A stretch of 64,000 bases of DNA from Armigeres subalbatus (taxonomy: Eukaryota > Arthropoda > Insecta > Diptera > Culicidae): NCBI RefSeq assembly GCF_024139115.2, contig NC_085140.1, forward strand, positions 234,672,371-234,736,370, written 5' to 3'. The position numbers and the translations under genes were made by a program. Numbering within the stretch: position 1 is the first letter of the stretch; each line of letters begins with the position of its first letter. Shown here one piece after another: positions 33,886-44,515 of this stretch. The notes under the pieces are model-generated. The model was not told the DNA's origin. It ran no database searches and was given only the letters and a program-made list of their open reading frames with translations.

Positions 33886-35524
33886 ATTACACTACCAATT
33901 ATACATTACAAAACGAGCACATAATCATTATATTGTTAATAAAAATATTGATGACAATTACACAATGTTCCTAGATGGAAATGAAATTGTACAAATATTA
34001 TTTATCAAACATTTTCTATTGATACAAACACTTGAAAAAAAATGATTCAGTAACCCAACAAAGAGTATTTATAATTATCGAAACGGTCCATAATTACTTC
34101 ATACAGCAGCATAATGAATCATAACCAGCTCCAACGCGATACCATAATGACCACCGTCGATAACAAGAAGGAACACAATAGATTACCCATGGGTATTTAA
34201 AGCCCAATTTGCGCACCCTGAGCTGTGCAACAATAGAAACCGCACCGAATCCCCGCTCAAAGAGCCCATTTTCATGCTATTTTCGATCGGCCACGCTGTG
34301 CTGGCCTCGCCGTAAATTCAAAATTGTTGTTTCCGAAGGGCCTAAGTCGAAAACGTAAACATCGATTATTGCAGCGAATTTCTCAATAATTAGTGCCGCT
34401 CTCAGTAAACTACCACCGGATACTGATCTTCTGCCGAATAGAAGATGAAAGTCTCCATTTATTGGAAATCTGCGGACAAGTTTGTTTTAATTCGCTACTT
34501 TGGTCCCCAATTCAAGGCTTTATTAACGTGATTTTTTAAATATTTATCTTAAGTTCCTCACAAAAGTCGCCTTAGGTCCTTTTGAAACAACATTGTTGAA
34601 TTCTGCGCACCGTTTCCCGAACCTAATCGTTTTCGTTTTCATTCCACCGTTGTCGGTAGGTCGCCCCCATTATTGTGTTATCTCACCACCAACAACTTAT
34701 TTCATGGTAATTTGTGCTGGTGCGAGAAATCGACGCGGGGAAGCTCGGGGTGAGGAGCATAAAAGCGATTATGATCGAGCGAGGTGAAGAAATGAACGAA
34801 TTGCTACTCCAAAACTGCTCCCAGTCATTTTTGCACCTTTTCCTTCGAGCGTGTCTGTGGTCCATGATAGAAGTGGACCCTTCGCCAAGGCCCCACCCCG
34901 ACAATGCTTTGGACCGATAATCAAACGAGTGAACTAAGTCAGCTTGCGGGTGGAAAATCTGCGGTGCCAATCCATTCCAATTTGGTGGTAGTGGCAGCTG
35001 GTCGACTGGTAATTGTTATCGAGCTTTTGTTTTCGCTTGACTCGTAGATCTTCACCTCACTCACTAGGAAGGTATTTTATAATGTTCGGAGGTCGATTAT
35101 GTGGGATCAGATCCACATTCACTTGATGGAAATGCTTTCGAATGAAGGCGATGCAGATGCTTTCAACTTTTAAGAAGAGCAGTGAAATTCAGTGCCGTGA
35201 AATCTCAATGTCAATTGAACTTTTTGACCCGAAGATGAACTTAGCTTACGCAGATCTCAATTGAATTGTTCCTGTCTTTTCAATTGATAGCAGGCAACGC
35301 TTTCATTCGATTGACCTTTAGTAGATATCATGTCAGTTCGAAAACTTGCCGCAAACCCAATTCGGGGAGAAATTTGCCGCCGTTGGTAAAAACATCAATT
35401 TGCCATAAATAATATATACCTGCTGATTCTGGTTTGATAATGATTTGAATTGAATTTAGGAGACGTTTCCAATTCTTCCTGGTCTGTTCTCAATAACCGT
35501 AGTTCAAATAATTAAAAACTCTAT
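33886..35524. other. Non-genic DNA
   Basis: No gene or repeat recognised. Confidence 0.5.
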
Positions 35525-35527
35525 GAC

Positions 35528-35707
35528 AATGAGGTCTTCAGTAGCCTTGCGAGCAAAAGCGTTGGATTGCCATTCCGGAGACGGCGAGTTCGATTCTCGA
35601 TCATGTCTAGGATGTTTTCGGGTGGGAAACATTCTCGACTCCCGGGAAATAATGTATCCATTGTACTTCCACACAAAATACGTACTGATGCAATGGCGGG
35701 CATAGAA
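35528..35707 (+). mobile_element. tRNA-related SINE, 5' part (split by an RTE element)
   Basis: A tRNA-like head with GTAGCCTTGCGAGCAAA and the B box GTTCGATTCT at 35588-35597, then a body ending GGCGGGCATAGAA at 35695-35707. The same 13 bases resume at 38894-38906, where the rest of the SINE follows. It is a different family from the Feilai copy, though the layout is alike. Confidence 0.75.
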
Positions 35708-35709
35708 TT

Positions 35710-37365
35710 ATTATTTATTCAGACTAAGGCCGAAGTGGCCTGTGCGGGTCTTCTCCATTCGGCTCGGTCCATGGCTACACGTCGCCAACCACGCAGTCTA
35801 AGCAGGGTCCGCAAGTGAAGAATGCCAAGAATGCTGAAGATGCCTGATCGATCCACCTTGCCCGCTGTGCACCTCGCCTTCGTGTTCCCGATGGATGATT
35901 GTCGAGAACCATTTTCACCGGATTACTGTCCAACATTCTGGCTACGTACCTGGCCCACCGGCGGATGGTTTTCCCAACAGCTGATGCAACTCGTGGTTCA
36001 TTTGCCTACTACACGTACCGTCCGCCATCTGTACCCCACCATAGATGGTACGCAGCACTTTCCTTTCGAATACTCCCAGTGCGTGTTGGTTCTCCACGAG
36101 CATCATCCAGATCTCGTGTCCGTAGAGAACTACCGGTCTAATGAGCGTTTTGTAGATTGTCAGTTTGGTACGGCGGCGAACTCTATTCGATCGGAGCGTC
36201 TTGCGGATTCCAAAGTACGTACGATTTCCAGCCACTATGCGTCTCCCTTTCTCTGCTGGTATCATTTTCGGTAGTCACCAGTGAGCCCAAGTACACAAAT
36301 TCTTCTACCACCTCGATTTCGTTACCACCGATGCAAACTCGCGATGGGTGGCTTACATTGTCACATTTCTCTTGAGCCTCTTCCTATCATGTACTTCGTC
36401 TTCGGCGTGTTGATGACTAGTCCGATCTGCTTAGCTTCCCTCTTCAGTCTGATGTAGGCTTCTTCCATCTTCTCAAAGTTACGTGCCATAATATCTATAT
36501 CGTCGGCGAAGCCAAATAGTTGGACGGACTTATTGAAAATTGTACCACTCGTGTTAATCCCTGCTCTTCGTATTATCCCTTCCAAAGCGATGTTGAATAG
36601 CAGACACGAAAGACCATCACCTTGCCGTAACCCTCTGCGAGTTTCGAAGGGACTCGAGAATGCCCCTGAAACTAGAACTACGCACATCACCCGATCCATC
36701 GTCGCTTTGATCAACCGTGTCAGTTTATCCGGAAATCCTTGTTCTTGCATTAGCTGCCATAGCTGGTCCCGATTGATTGTATCATATGCGGCTTTGGAGT
36801 CGATGAATAGATGATGTGTGGGCACGTTGTATTCGCGACATTTCAAATGGCGAATGGCGAACACCTGGTCCGTGGTGGAGCGTTCGCCCATAAAACCCGC
36901 CTGGTACTGCCCTACGAATTCCCTTGCGGCGTTCAGCAATGTGATTACGCGGTAGTTGCTAAAATCCAGCTTATCGCCCTTTTTGAAGATGGGACACACG
37001 ACACCTTCCATCCACTCCTGCGGCAAAACTTCCTCCTCCCAAATCTTGGTAATGACCCAGTGCAGTACTCTAGCCAGTGCCTCACCACCGTGTTTAAATA
37101 GCTGTCATGGTAGTTGGTCTACCCCAGGCAATTTATTGTTTTTCAGCTGGCCAATCTCCTCCTGGATTTCCTGGAGATCCGGAGCCGGTAAAATTATGCC
37201 CTGCGCGCGTTCTCCTAGGTCCATCACCATACCACCATCTTCGTTTGCCACATTGCAATTCAGGTGTTCTTCGTAGTGCTGTCGCCACCTTTGGATCACC
37301 TCACGCTTGTTCGTAAGAAGGTTCCCGTTTATGGCCTTGCACATATCAGGCTGTGGCACGTAGCC
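35710..37365 (-). pseudogene. RTE reverse transcriptase and C-terminal region, copy 1
   Basis: The pre-RT linker (VIQRWRQHYEEHLNC at about 37310-37265) leads into RT with LPQEWMEGVVCPIFKKGDKLD, GERSTTDQVFAIR, TRRGLRQGDGLSCLLFNIALEG and the catalytic FADD. Compared with the copy at 59890-63649 it lacks about 14 residues (KVLSQILYRRLAPI) after TLLN and three in the FAIR-QVLQ segment: small in-frame deletions near 36930 and 36850. The C-terminal part (36265-35942) has TKLTIYKTLIRPVVLYGHE and KVLRTIYGGVQMADG, in other frames. Confidence 0.85.
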
Positions 37366-38540
37366 CTTACGTGAACGGTTTAACTTCTCATAGAACTACG
37401 GTACAGTTGCTCCGTCTCTTCACGGTCTCGATCTTCATGCTGACGCATTTTCCTCTGGAAAATCGAGTTTTGTCTGTTCCGCGCCCGTTTATATCGTGCC
37501 TCGTTCGCCCTAGTGCGGTGTTGCAGCAATCTCGCTCATGCTGCATTCTTCTCCTCAACTAACTGCTCACATTCGCCGTCATACCAGTCGTTTCTCTGAT
37601 CTGGGGGCACCGTGCCAAGTGCAGCAGTTGCGGTGCTACCAATGGCGGATCGAATATCTCTCCAGCCATCTTCAAGAGACGCTGCGCCTAGCTGCTCTTC
37701 CGTTGGGAGTGCCACTTCCAGCTGCTGCACGTATTCTTGGGTTAGTTTACCGTCTTGTAGCCGCCAAAAAGACGCGGCATCCGACTTCGACGCGTGTTGT
37801 ACACCGTCGAGAGTTTTGAGCGCAGGCATACTGCAACTAGGTAGTGATCGGATTAAATATTCGCACTGCGGTAAGTGCGTACGTTTGTTATGTCGGAGAA
37901 GAATTTACCGTTGATTAGAACGTGGTCGATTTGGTTTTCCGTTTCTTGGTTAGGTGATCTCCATGTGGCCGGGGGAAAAGAAGGTGCTTCGGACTACTAT
38001 TCCGCGGGAGGCTGCGAAGTTTATGCATCGTTGGCCGTTGTCATTCGATACGGTGTGCAGACTATAAGGTCCGATGACCGGTCTATACATTTCCTCCCCT
38101 CCTACCTGTGCGTTCATGGCACCGATGACCATTTCGACGTCCCGCAGTGGGCATCCATCGTATGTCTGCTCCAGCTGTGCGTAGAACGCTTCTTTCTCGT
38201 CGTTGGGTCTTCCTTCGAGTGGGCGGTGCCCGTTGATGATGCTGTAGTTGAAGAAAAGGCCTTTAATCCTCAGCTTGCACATCCTTGCGTTGATTGGCTG
38301 CCACCCAATCACACGTTGGCGCATCTTACCCAGCACTATGAAGCCGGTTCCAAGCTCGTTGGTAGTGCCACAGCTTGGTAGAGGGTAGCCGCTCGATGCC
38401 AGCTTTTCCAGACTTACTGTCCTATCCAGCAAATCTCCTGCAGCGCCACTACGTCGAAGTTGCGGGGATGTAATTCATCGTAGATCATCCTGTCGCAGCC
38501 TGCGAAACCTAGCGACTTACAGTTCCATGATCCAAGCTTT
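37366..38540 (-). pseudogene. RTE apurinic-type endonuclease, copy 1
   Basis: Minus-strand reading gives FDVVALQEICW near 38430 (the QE metal site), a 160-residue frame at 38432-37950 with NELGTGFIVLGK, FNYSIINGHRP, GAMNAQVGGEE (GDFN box, mutated to GAMN) and RSTFF, and, in a frame with a stop, SDHYLV near 37855-37835 (the catalytic SDH box). The D-to-A change in the GDFN box removes a catalytic aspartate. The order and wording are those of RTE endonucleases, which nick the target for primed reverse transcription. Confidence 0.8.
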
Positions 38541-38893
38541 CAATCGTGATCCTTTATTCGTCGCCTAGGTCTTTGCGATTATATCGAGTCGTATTATCTT
38601 GTTATATTGTTCGTATATATTGGTTTTCCAGGCGGCTTATTGCGCCTGCGCAAACCTTCTGTCTCGTCGTATCAGGGCTGTTTAGCGTCCCACCTAACAC
38701 CAGGACTTGGGCTTGTGCGCTTTGAGCGGCACACGGTCGCTTTGGTGGGGCCTACTTGCGGCTACATGCAGCTTTTTATAGGAATTTAACAGGGCCCACT
38801 GTCAAACCCCACCACATCCTAGGCAAGCCCCACAACTCGCAGATAGCGTGGGGAGGAATCGTCAAGCCCTTGGACATAGTCTCTGCTGGCCGC

Positions 38894-39004
38894 GGCGGGC
38901 ATAGAAAAGCTTTCAATTAATAACTGAGGAAACGCTAATAGAATACTAAGTTGAAATGCAGGCCAAGTTCTAGTTGGAATGTAGAGCCATAGTAGAAGAA
39001 GAAG
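38894..39004 (+). mobile_element. tRNA-related SINE, 3' part
   Basis: Resumes with the duplicated GGCGGGCATAGAA and continues to an AGAAGAAGAAG tail, completing the SINE started at 35528. Confidence 0.75.
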
Positions 39005-39410
39005 TTCTCATTTCTCATTCCCACTACTCACCTCTTACTTTACACTTCTTATTTCTCACTTCTCACTTTTCACTTCACACTTCGAATTTTTCACTTCTAC
39101 TTTTCATTTCTCTCTATTTGTTTCTCACTTCTCACTTCGCACATCTCAACTCGCACTTCTCATTTTTCACTTCTCACTTTTCACTTCTAACTTTTCACTT
39201 CTTACTTTTCACTTTTCACTTCGCACTTGAAATTTTTCACTTCTAACTTCTCATTACTCAATTCCCACAACTCACTTCTTTCTTCGCACTTCTCACTTCT
39301 AACTTTTCACTTCTTATTTCTCATTTCTCCCTTCACACTCCTTATTCCTAACTTCTTACTTCTCAGTTCTCACTTCTCGCTTATCACTTTCCACTTCTAA
39401 CTATATCGTG
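39005..39410. repeat. CTCACTTCTCACTTTT low-complexity array
   Basis: Some forty degenerate units of TTCTCACTT over 400 bases, starting right at the SINE tail. Confidence 0.9.
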
Positions 39411-40006
39411 CATGTAACTGTTTCTGACGACATCGGTTTAGCGAGGTGAAAATGCATTGGAAAATTACTTCGACTTAGAGAATATCAAGTAAGGGTGATA
39501 TCGACTTACGGGGAGGACGCAGCATGCTAGATTCAAGGGACTTTGAATTTCATCTAGTAAGGAAAAATATCAAGATACAGAACATCGAGTTAGGGAGAGT
39601 TTACTGTACTAATCGCAGCAAGCCATGCACCCGTATGGTGGCATTGCTTTTGTTGTCACGTTTTCGTTCGTTCTCGAAAGATATATATCGTTTTCGTTTT
39701 TGCGATGTAGCTGCATAATCGCACATTTGTAGCATTTTATTTCGATTTTGAGTTAAGCTTATGAGTCGTACCCAATTTTTTGGATCTTTCAGTTGACCAG
39801 ATGGAATGAGAAGCTTTGTTCTGAAAAACATGCAACAACTAGTTGTTCTGTAACATTGAGCAAATTGACCGCATAATAAGAACACTGGAAAATGCTGCCG
39901 CCTGTACAAACATTTACGACATTTTTTGTACTCAAATACCAAGCAACTTCCGAAGAATTCAACTTGTTTGTGTATTTTTTGATAATTTTAAGAAATTTTT
40001 CATAAC
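39411..40006. other. Non-genic DNA
   Basis: Nothing recognised. Confidence 0.5.
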
Positions 40007-40118
40007 TAGGGGCCATCCAGAAACCACGTGGTCATATTTTGGAAGATTCCCCCCCTCCCCCCATGTGGTTTATCGTGGTCATTTGGCAGACCCCCCCCTT
40101 TGACCACGTGGTTTTTTT
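40007..40118. mobile_element. TA-flanked inverted-repeat element, GGGGC family, copy 2 (partial)
   Basis: After TA at 40007-40008 the left end reads GGGGCCATCCAGAAACCACG, and CCACGTGGTC is mirrored near 40101-40112. The right terminus is lost. C-runs lie between, as in the other copies. Confidence 0.7.
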
Positions 40119-41299
40119 CAAGTACAAAAGTACATTTTTTTTAAACCTTGTATAACTAAAACATATGGTTAATTCGATCAATTTTGAAGATAGCCAATTT
40201 TAACTGATTCAAAATCAAACTAAACCCAGCATGGAAATTATAAATTTTCATGAATTCAAATTATTATGTTATCATACTGTAATGTGTATCAGGTATTAGT
40301 ATATCTAGAACTCGCACACCTTCAATGCATCAGGAGGAAACAAAAAAATGTGGACTCACGAACATGTTATAAAAATTTTGAGAAAAATTTGTAATGGTTT
40401 AGAAATATTCCAAAATATCCCTATATATATTTTTTAATTTCTTTATTGGTGATTTTTTTTTTAAATAATTATGAAGTTTACCACTGAATATCCCTATAGA
40501 TTCCTAAGAGTATTTGGGATATTCCGTAGCTCTGGAGGTACTGGAAATTCTTAAGATATATTAACCTCAGCGAAGCATCTGAACTGAACTGAAGGTTTTT
40601 CTAAGTGCATACAAGTTTCATTCAGAATCTCAAAACTCTCTTCATTATGCCAAGATTCTATGATTCTAATCAGAACCGTAACACAATGTCCTTAATATTC
40701 CTTTGCCTGAATTATACAGTTTTGGCTTAAAATGCAAGTTTTCATTTTAAATCTACAATCTTTAATATCTTTGGGTTCCTTTTGGTATTCTAGAATTTAT
40801 TGTTATATTTTGGTATTTAACCCTCTCAGGACGATTTTTTTACAAGGATTTAACGTACATATTTAGGGGTTTCCACTCGATCTTGCCAACACTAGTATAG
40901 AAAGAACTAAAAAGTCGTACTTTTTTCGGGTGTCATAGGCCAAACTGCTCTGAAGTACATATCCTCGAAAGTATCAAAAATCATGTCAAGAAACAAAATG
41001 TCCCAAGACATGATATTACGGAGTTTTGAAACGATCCGATTAACCAAGTCCTGAGCGATATATCCGTGCATCGCTAAGCAGGTCCAGCAGGTCCATTAAG
41101 CCGATGCGATTTCATTTATTACTTTCAAGACCTTCCATGAGTCGATGTTCTAAGATACGATATCGACTGAAATGAAAACTCAGCCTAAAAATTTTAAAAA
41201 TTTCCATAACAATTAGGAAATTTCCAATAAAGAAATCATAGAATTGGCAATAAAAATATCAAATTTTCTACAAATAATGCAAAATTTCCATAAACAATT
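40119..41299. other. Non-genic AT-rich DNA
   Basis: Nothing recognised, apart from a few outer units of the AT-rich motif described for 41300-42120 from about 41170 onward. Confidence 0.5.
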
Positions 41300-42120
41300 A
41301 AGAATTTTCCACAAAACAACACTTTTAAAACCAAAAATTACAAACATAAAAGAAGAATTTTCCATAAAGAAATCAAAATGTTCCACGGAAAAAATACAAA
41401 CATTCCATAAATAAATCAATATAAGAAAAAAAATATTACAAAATTTTCAACAAAATAAATATTTTTTTAACAAAAAATTAAAACCTTTCCATGAAAAAAT
41501 CAATAATGAGCTTTTCAATTCAGGAAATTTTCTATCAAAGAATATAAAAAAGCAAAAAAAATTAAGCATTTTTCCCTTATTAACCCGTTTGAAGTTCATG
41601 GAAAATTTTATCAATTTGGTTGCTTTTCTTTCTTATTTTCTTATTTTTTATTGCTCTTTATTGATGTAGCATTGCCCAGGTGTTGCAAATGTCACAATTA
41701 ACTATTTGCAGCACCGCACTCTAGGTCAATTTCCGTACGTTTGTTTTCTTTTCCTCAAAAGCTGACCAAAAATTGTATTTTAATGACTTTTTACGTTTCC
41801 CCGTTAAATTCACTAACTTTTTGTATATACAAACCTTGCGGATCCCAAAACGAATCGATTAGCGGAAAATCTTGCAAATCGGTCAACCCGTTCGCGAGTT
41901 GAATCGTCAGGAAGGAAATCTCATTTTTATTATAGTATAGAGATTATGTGTAGAAAAAAATATCTATTTTGTGAAAATTTTTGTAATTGTTTGCTAATAT
42001 TGATTTATTCATGAAAATTTTGAACTTTTTCGTGGAACATTTTGATTTCTTTATGAAAAATTCTTATTTCACAATTGCAGTTTTTGCTTTCACAAGTGCT
42101 AATTTATTATTGTTGAAAAT
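41300..42120. repeat. AT-rich foldback with motif TTTTCCATAAAGAAATCA
   Basis: Arms of about 175 bp (41300-41475 and 41945-42120) are inverted copies; the best part, 41350-41422 against 41997-42068, carries CATAAAGAAATCAAAATGTT in the left arm and its reverse complement in the right. The arms themselves are loosely tandem in TTTCCATAAA-like units. The 470-bp core has no ORF of note. A few units of the same motif stand alone at 54627-54700. Confidence 0.75.
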
Positions 42121-42762
42121 TTTTTCGGAATTTACGCTGGAGTTGTTTTGTTTTTTTTTTTTCATTGACAATTTGTAGCAAAATTTCCAAGCAAAATTTT
42201 TCACAGAGAATTGTTCAAAAATCATTCGGAATGCCAGCACTTTATCAGGATTGTATGAAGTAAAGTCAAAGTTTTTACAGGCAATTTCTTTACTGGATTT
42301 TTCCTGAATATCCACAAGAAATTCTTTTGAAGTTTTTTTCTTGGATTATTGTAAAAACATGAACATTTTTCAAAATTGTAGCTGCAGTCCGCTAATGCAA
42401 AAGTGTCGGCGGCGTGATGCCAAAAACCATCTGCGGCGGTGGCGCGGCGGATTTTTTCTTTATATTTTCCCATTTTTCCTTTCCAATTTTTTTGTGGAAA
42501 TTGAGACTGAATCGCAACCTGTTTTTTCGTTTATTTTTTTATGGAAATGGGCTAAGGCTAAGATGGTCAAATAACGCAGATACGCATCGACGTTGCGACC
42601 GACGCTGCGTTACCCGGTTATTTTCGATGACACCTACGTCTTTCAACGCTGAGTTGAAAAGACGCTACGTGGGCATCGGTTCTAAGATGCGCTTTGCGTT
42701 TAATGATTTGTATTTTTTACACCGCTATTGTTATTCACCAAAAACTTTTCGTATAAAAAAAA
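42121..42762. other. Non-genic DNA
   Basis: Nothing recognised. Confidence 0.5.
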
Positions 42763-42875
42763 GACCACGTGGTTCGAGAGCAACACCCCCCTCCCCCCAT
42801 GTGGCTTATCGTGGTCATTTTGCAAACCCCCCCCCTCCCCCCATATATGACCACGTGGTTTCTGGACGGCCCCTA
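42763..42875. mobile_element. TA-flanked inverted-repeat element, GGGGC family, copy 3 (partial)
   Basis: The right end (GGGGCCGTCCAGAAACCACG in reverse complement) meets TA at 42874-42875. The left terminus is missing beyond GACCACGTGG at 42763. Sequence is close to copy 2 (shared ATGTGGNTTATCGTGGTCAT). Confidence 0.7.
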
Positions 42876-43344
42876 CAAACAAATCAATTTTTTTTCACAA
42901 GAAAAACAATACGAAAGTTTTTTTTACCTTTTTCAACGTGTCATAAATTAAAGTGATTCAAATGGAAAAATAAGTAAATTTAATCTATTTTGAGGATCAA
43001 TTACGATTGCCATCAAAATTTGAAACGGGGAATTTTTTTTCTTCACGTTCCAAAAAGGCTGCGAAATTCGGTTGTGGGCACTCTTATTTTAATGACAACT
43101 CAATCAATGCTGCTGTAGTTGTCTCCTAACTTATTTTTAACGGCGTTTTCAAGCATTTTTTATTTAATTTAGACATTTTTGATAGAAATAATGAGTTTAA
43201 TTAATATTTGCATTTATTGGGCAAGTCTAGTTATTGTTCGCATACTTTTTTTAACTAAACGTTGACCGATTTGATTGCTAGCCAATGTCGCTGGCGCTAT
43301 AGCACGCCCTCATCTGTTTCCCTCATGGGAATCCCGGGAACCCG
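42876..43344. other. Non-genic DNA
   Basis: Nothing recognised. Confidence 0.5.
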
Positions 43345-44515
43345 AACGGAAAATACGACCGAAAATGTCATTTGACCGAACGGTCATTTGGCGGAAAATG
43401 CTTTTGGTTGGGAATAGTCGTTTTGGCTATTTGGAAAATGTCTTTGATCATACGGCAGAAAATATCGAATGGTCCAGCTGGCCTTATGGCCCAAAAAGTC
43501 GTTTGGACGAATAGGCCAAATGGACAAAATGGCCCATATGGCAGCAAGGGACAATTTGGCCGAAGGAGAGTCATACGACCGAAAATGTCGTTTGGCGTAG
43601 CAATTGTGAATGTGAAATCAATCGTTCTCGTTTGTACAGTAAGACACGAGAAAGAAGAAGTGCGAAGTGAGATGTCTCGCTTCTCATTTCTCACTTAACA
43701 CTTTTCCTTTCTTACTGTAAAAAGCGAGAAGTTATGAATGAGAGGCGAGAAATAAGCAATGAGAAGTGAGAAGTACAAAATGATAAATGAGAAATAAGGA
43801 GTGAGTGGTGAGAAGTAAGATATCTCACTTCTCATTTTTCAATTCTCACTTTGCGCTATGAGAAGTGAGAAATAATGAGTGACAGGTGAATAACGAGTTG
43901 TCTCCCTTCTCATTTTTTTCTAACTTCTCATTTCTAACTTATCACTTCTCATTTCTTAATTATTAATCATTAATCACTTGTCACTCTTCACATTAACTAT
44001 TTTTGGTTAAACGACATATATGTGGTGATCTACCACTACATTGTCTCAAAGCATCTACCCGTCAAGGTAGATCAGGACAATGAAAACCAGGCAGCTCATC
44101 GATAGGTAAATAATTATGAATATTTACCTCTCGATAGTTACCTGATCATGTATATATATAGTATGTAAGTAGATAATAAAATTAGAGTTAAGGTAGAGCC
44201 AAAGGCGTTTGGTAACTCTCCCAGATATCACATTCCCAGAGGACGACGGCTCACTTCATATACGATCGTCCATGCGGCCTAATGACATTTTCGGCCATAT
44301 AACCTGTTCGTCCAAACGACATTTTCAGCCGTATGACACGTTCGGACCGTTCCAGTCAAATGGAATTTCGGGCCAAACAACTTTTTCGGATAAATGACAC
44401 GCTCTGTCGTATGTCGCCTTCGCCTAATGATAATTTTGACCAAACTTTTAATTCGGCTAGACTACTGTCGGCTTAAAGAGTATTCATTATTCGGCCAAAT
44501 GGTTTACGACTATTT
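43345..44515. repeat. Inverted pair of CGAAAATGTCATTTGGCC arrays around GAGAAGTGA arrays
   Basis: The left array (43345-43615) is built from CGAAAATGTCRTTTGGCC units, the right (44260-44515) from the reverse complement. Inside, 43620-43990 alternates GAGAAGTGAGAAGT and its complement CTCACTTCTCATTTCT. The core 43990-44255 is unique and contains the small hairpin ATCTACC/GGTAGAT at about 44050-44070. Units are degenerate and of uneven length. No transposase or other gene. Confidence 0.8.

Larger units (their letters stand above)
35708..38893 (-). mobile_element. RTE-type non-LTR retrotransposon, nearly full length, copy 1
   Basis: A 3.19-kb minus-strand element with leader (38893-38540), APE-type endonuclease, RT and C-terminal region, and a very short 3' end with ATAATAAT-like tail, all typical of RTE elements. 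It lies inside a SINE and is flanked by the 13-bp duplication GGCGGGCATAGAA (35695-35707, 38894-38906), so the insertion boundaries are exact. Several frameshifts and stops make it inactive. Two further copies are at 59036-59866 and 59890-63649. Confidence 0.9.

Noticed and set aside
43990..44255. Core between inverted arrays as an LTR (TGTGGTGATCTACCACTACA start)
   Set aside because: No matching CA end with a short duplication was found.
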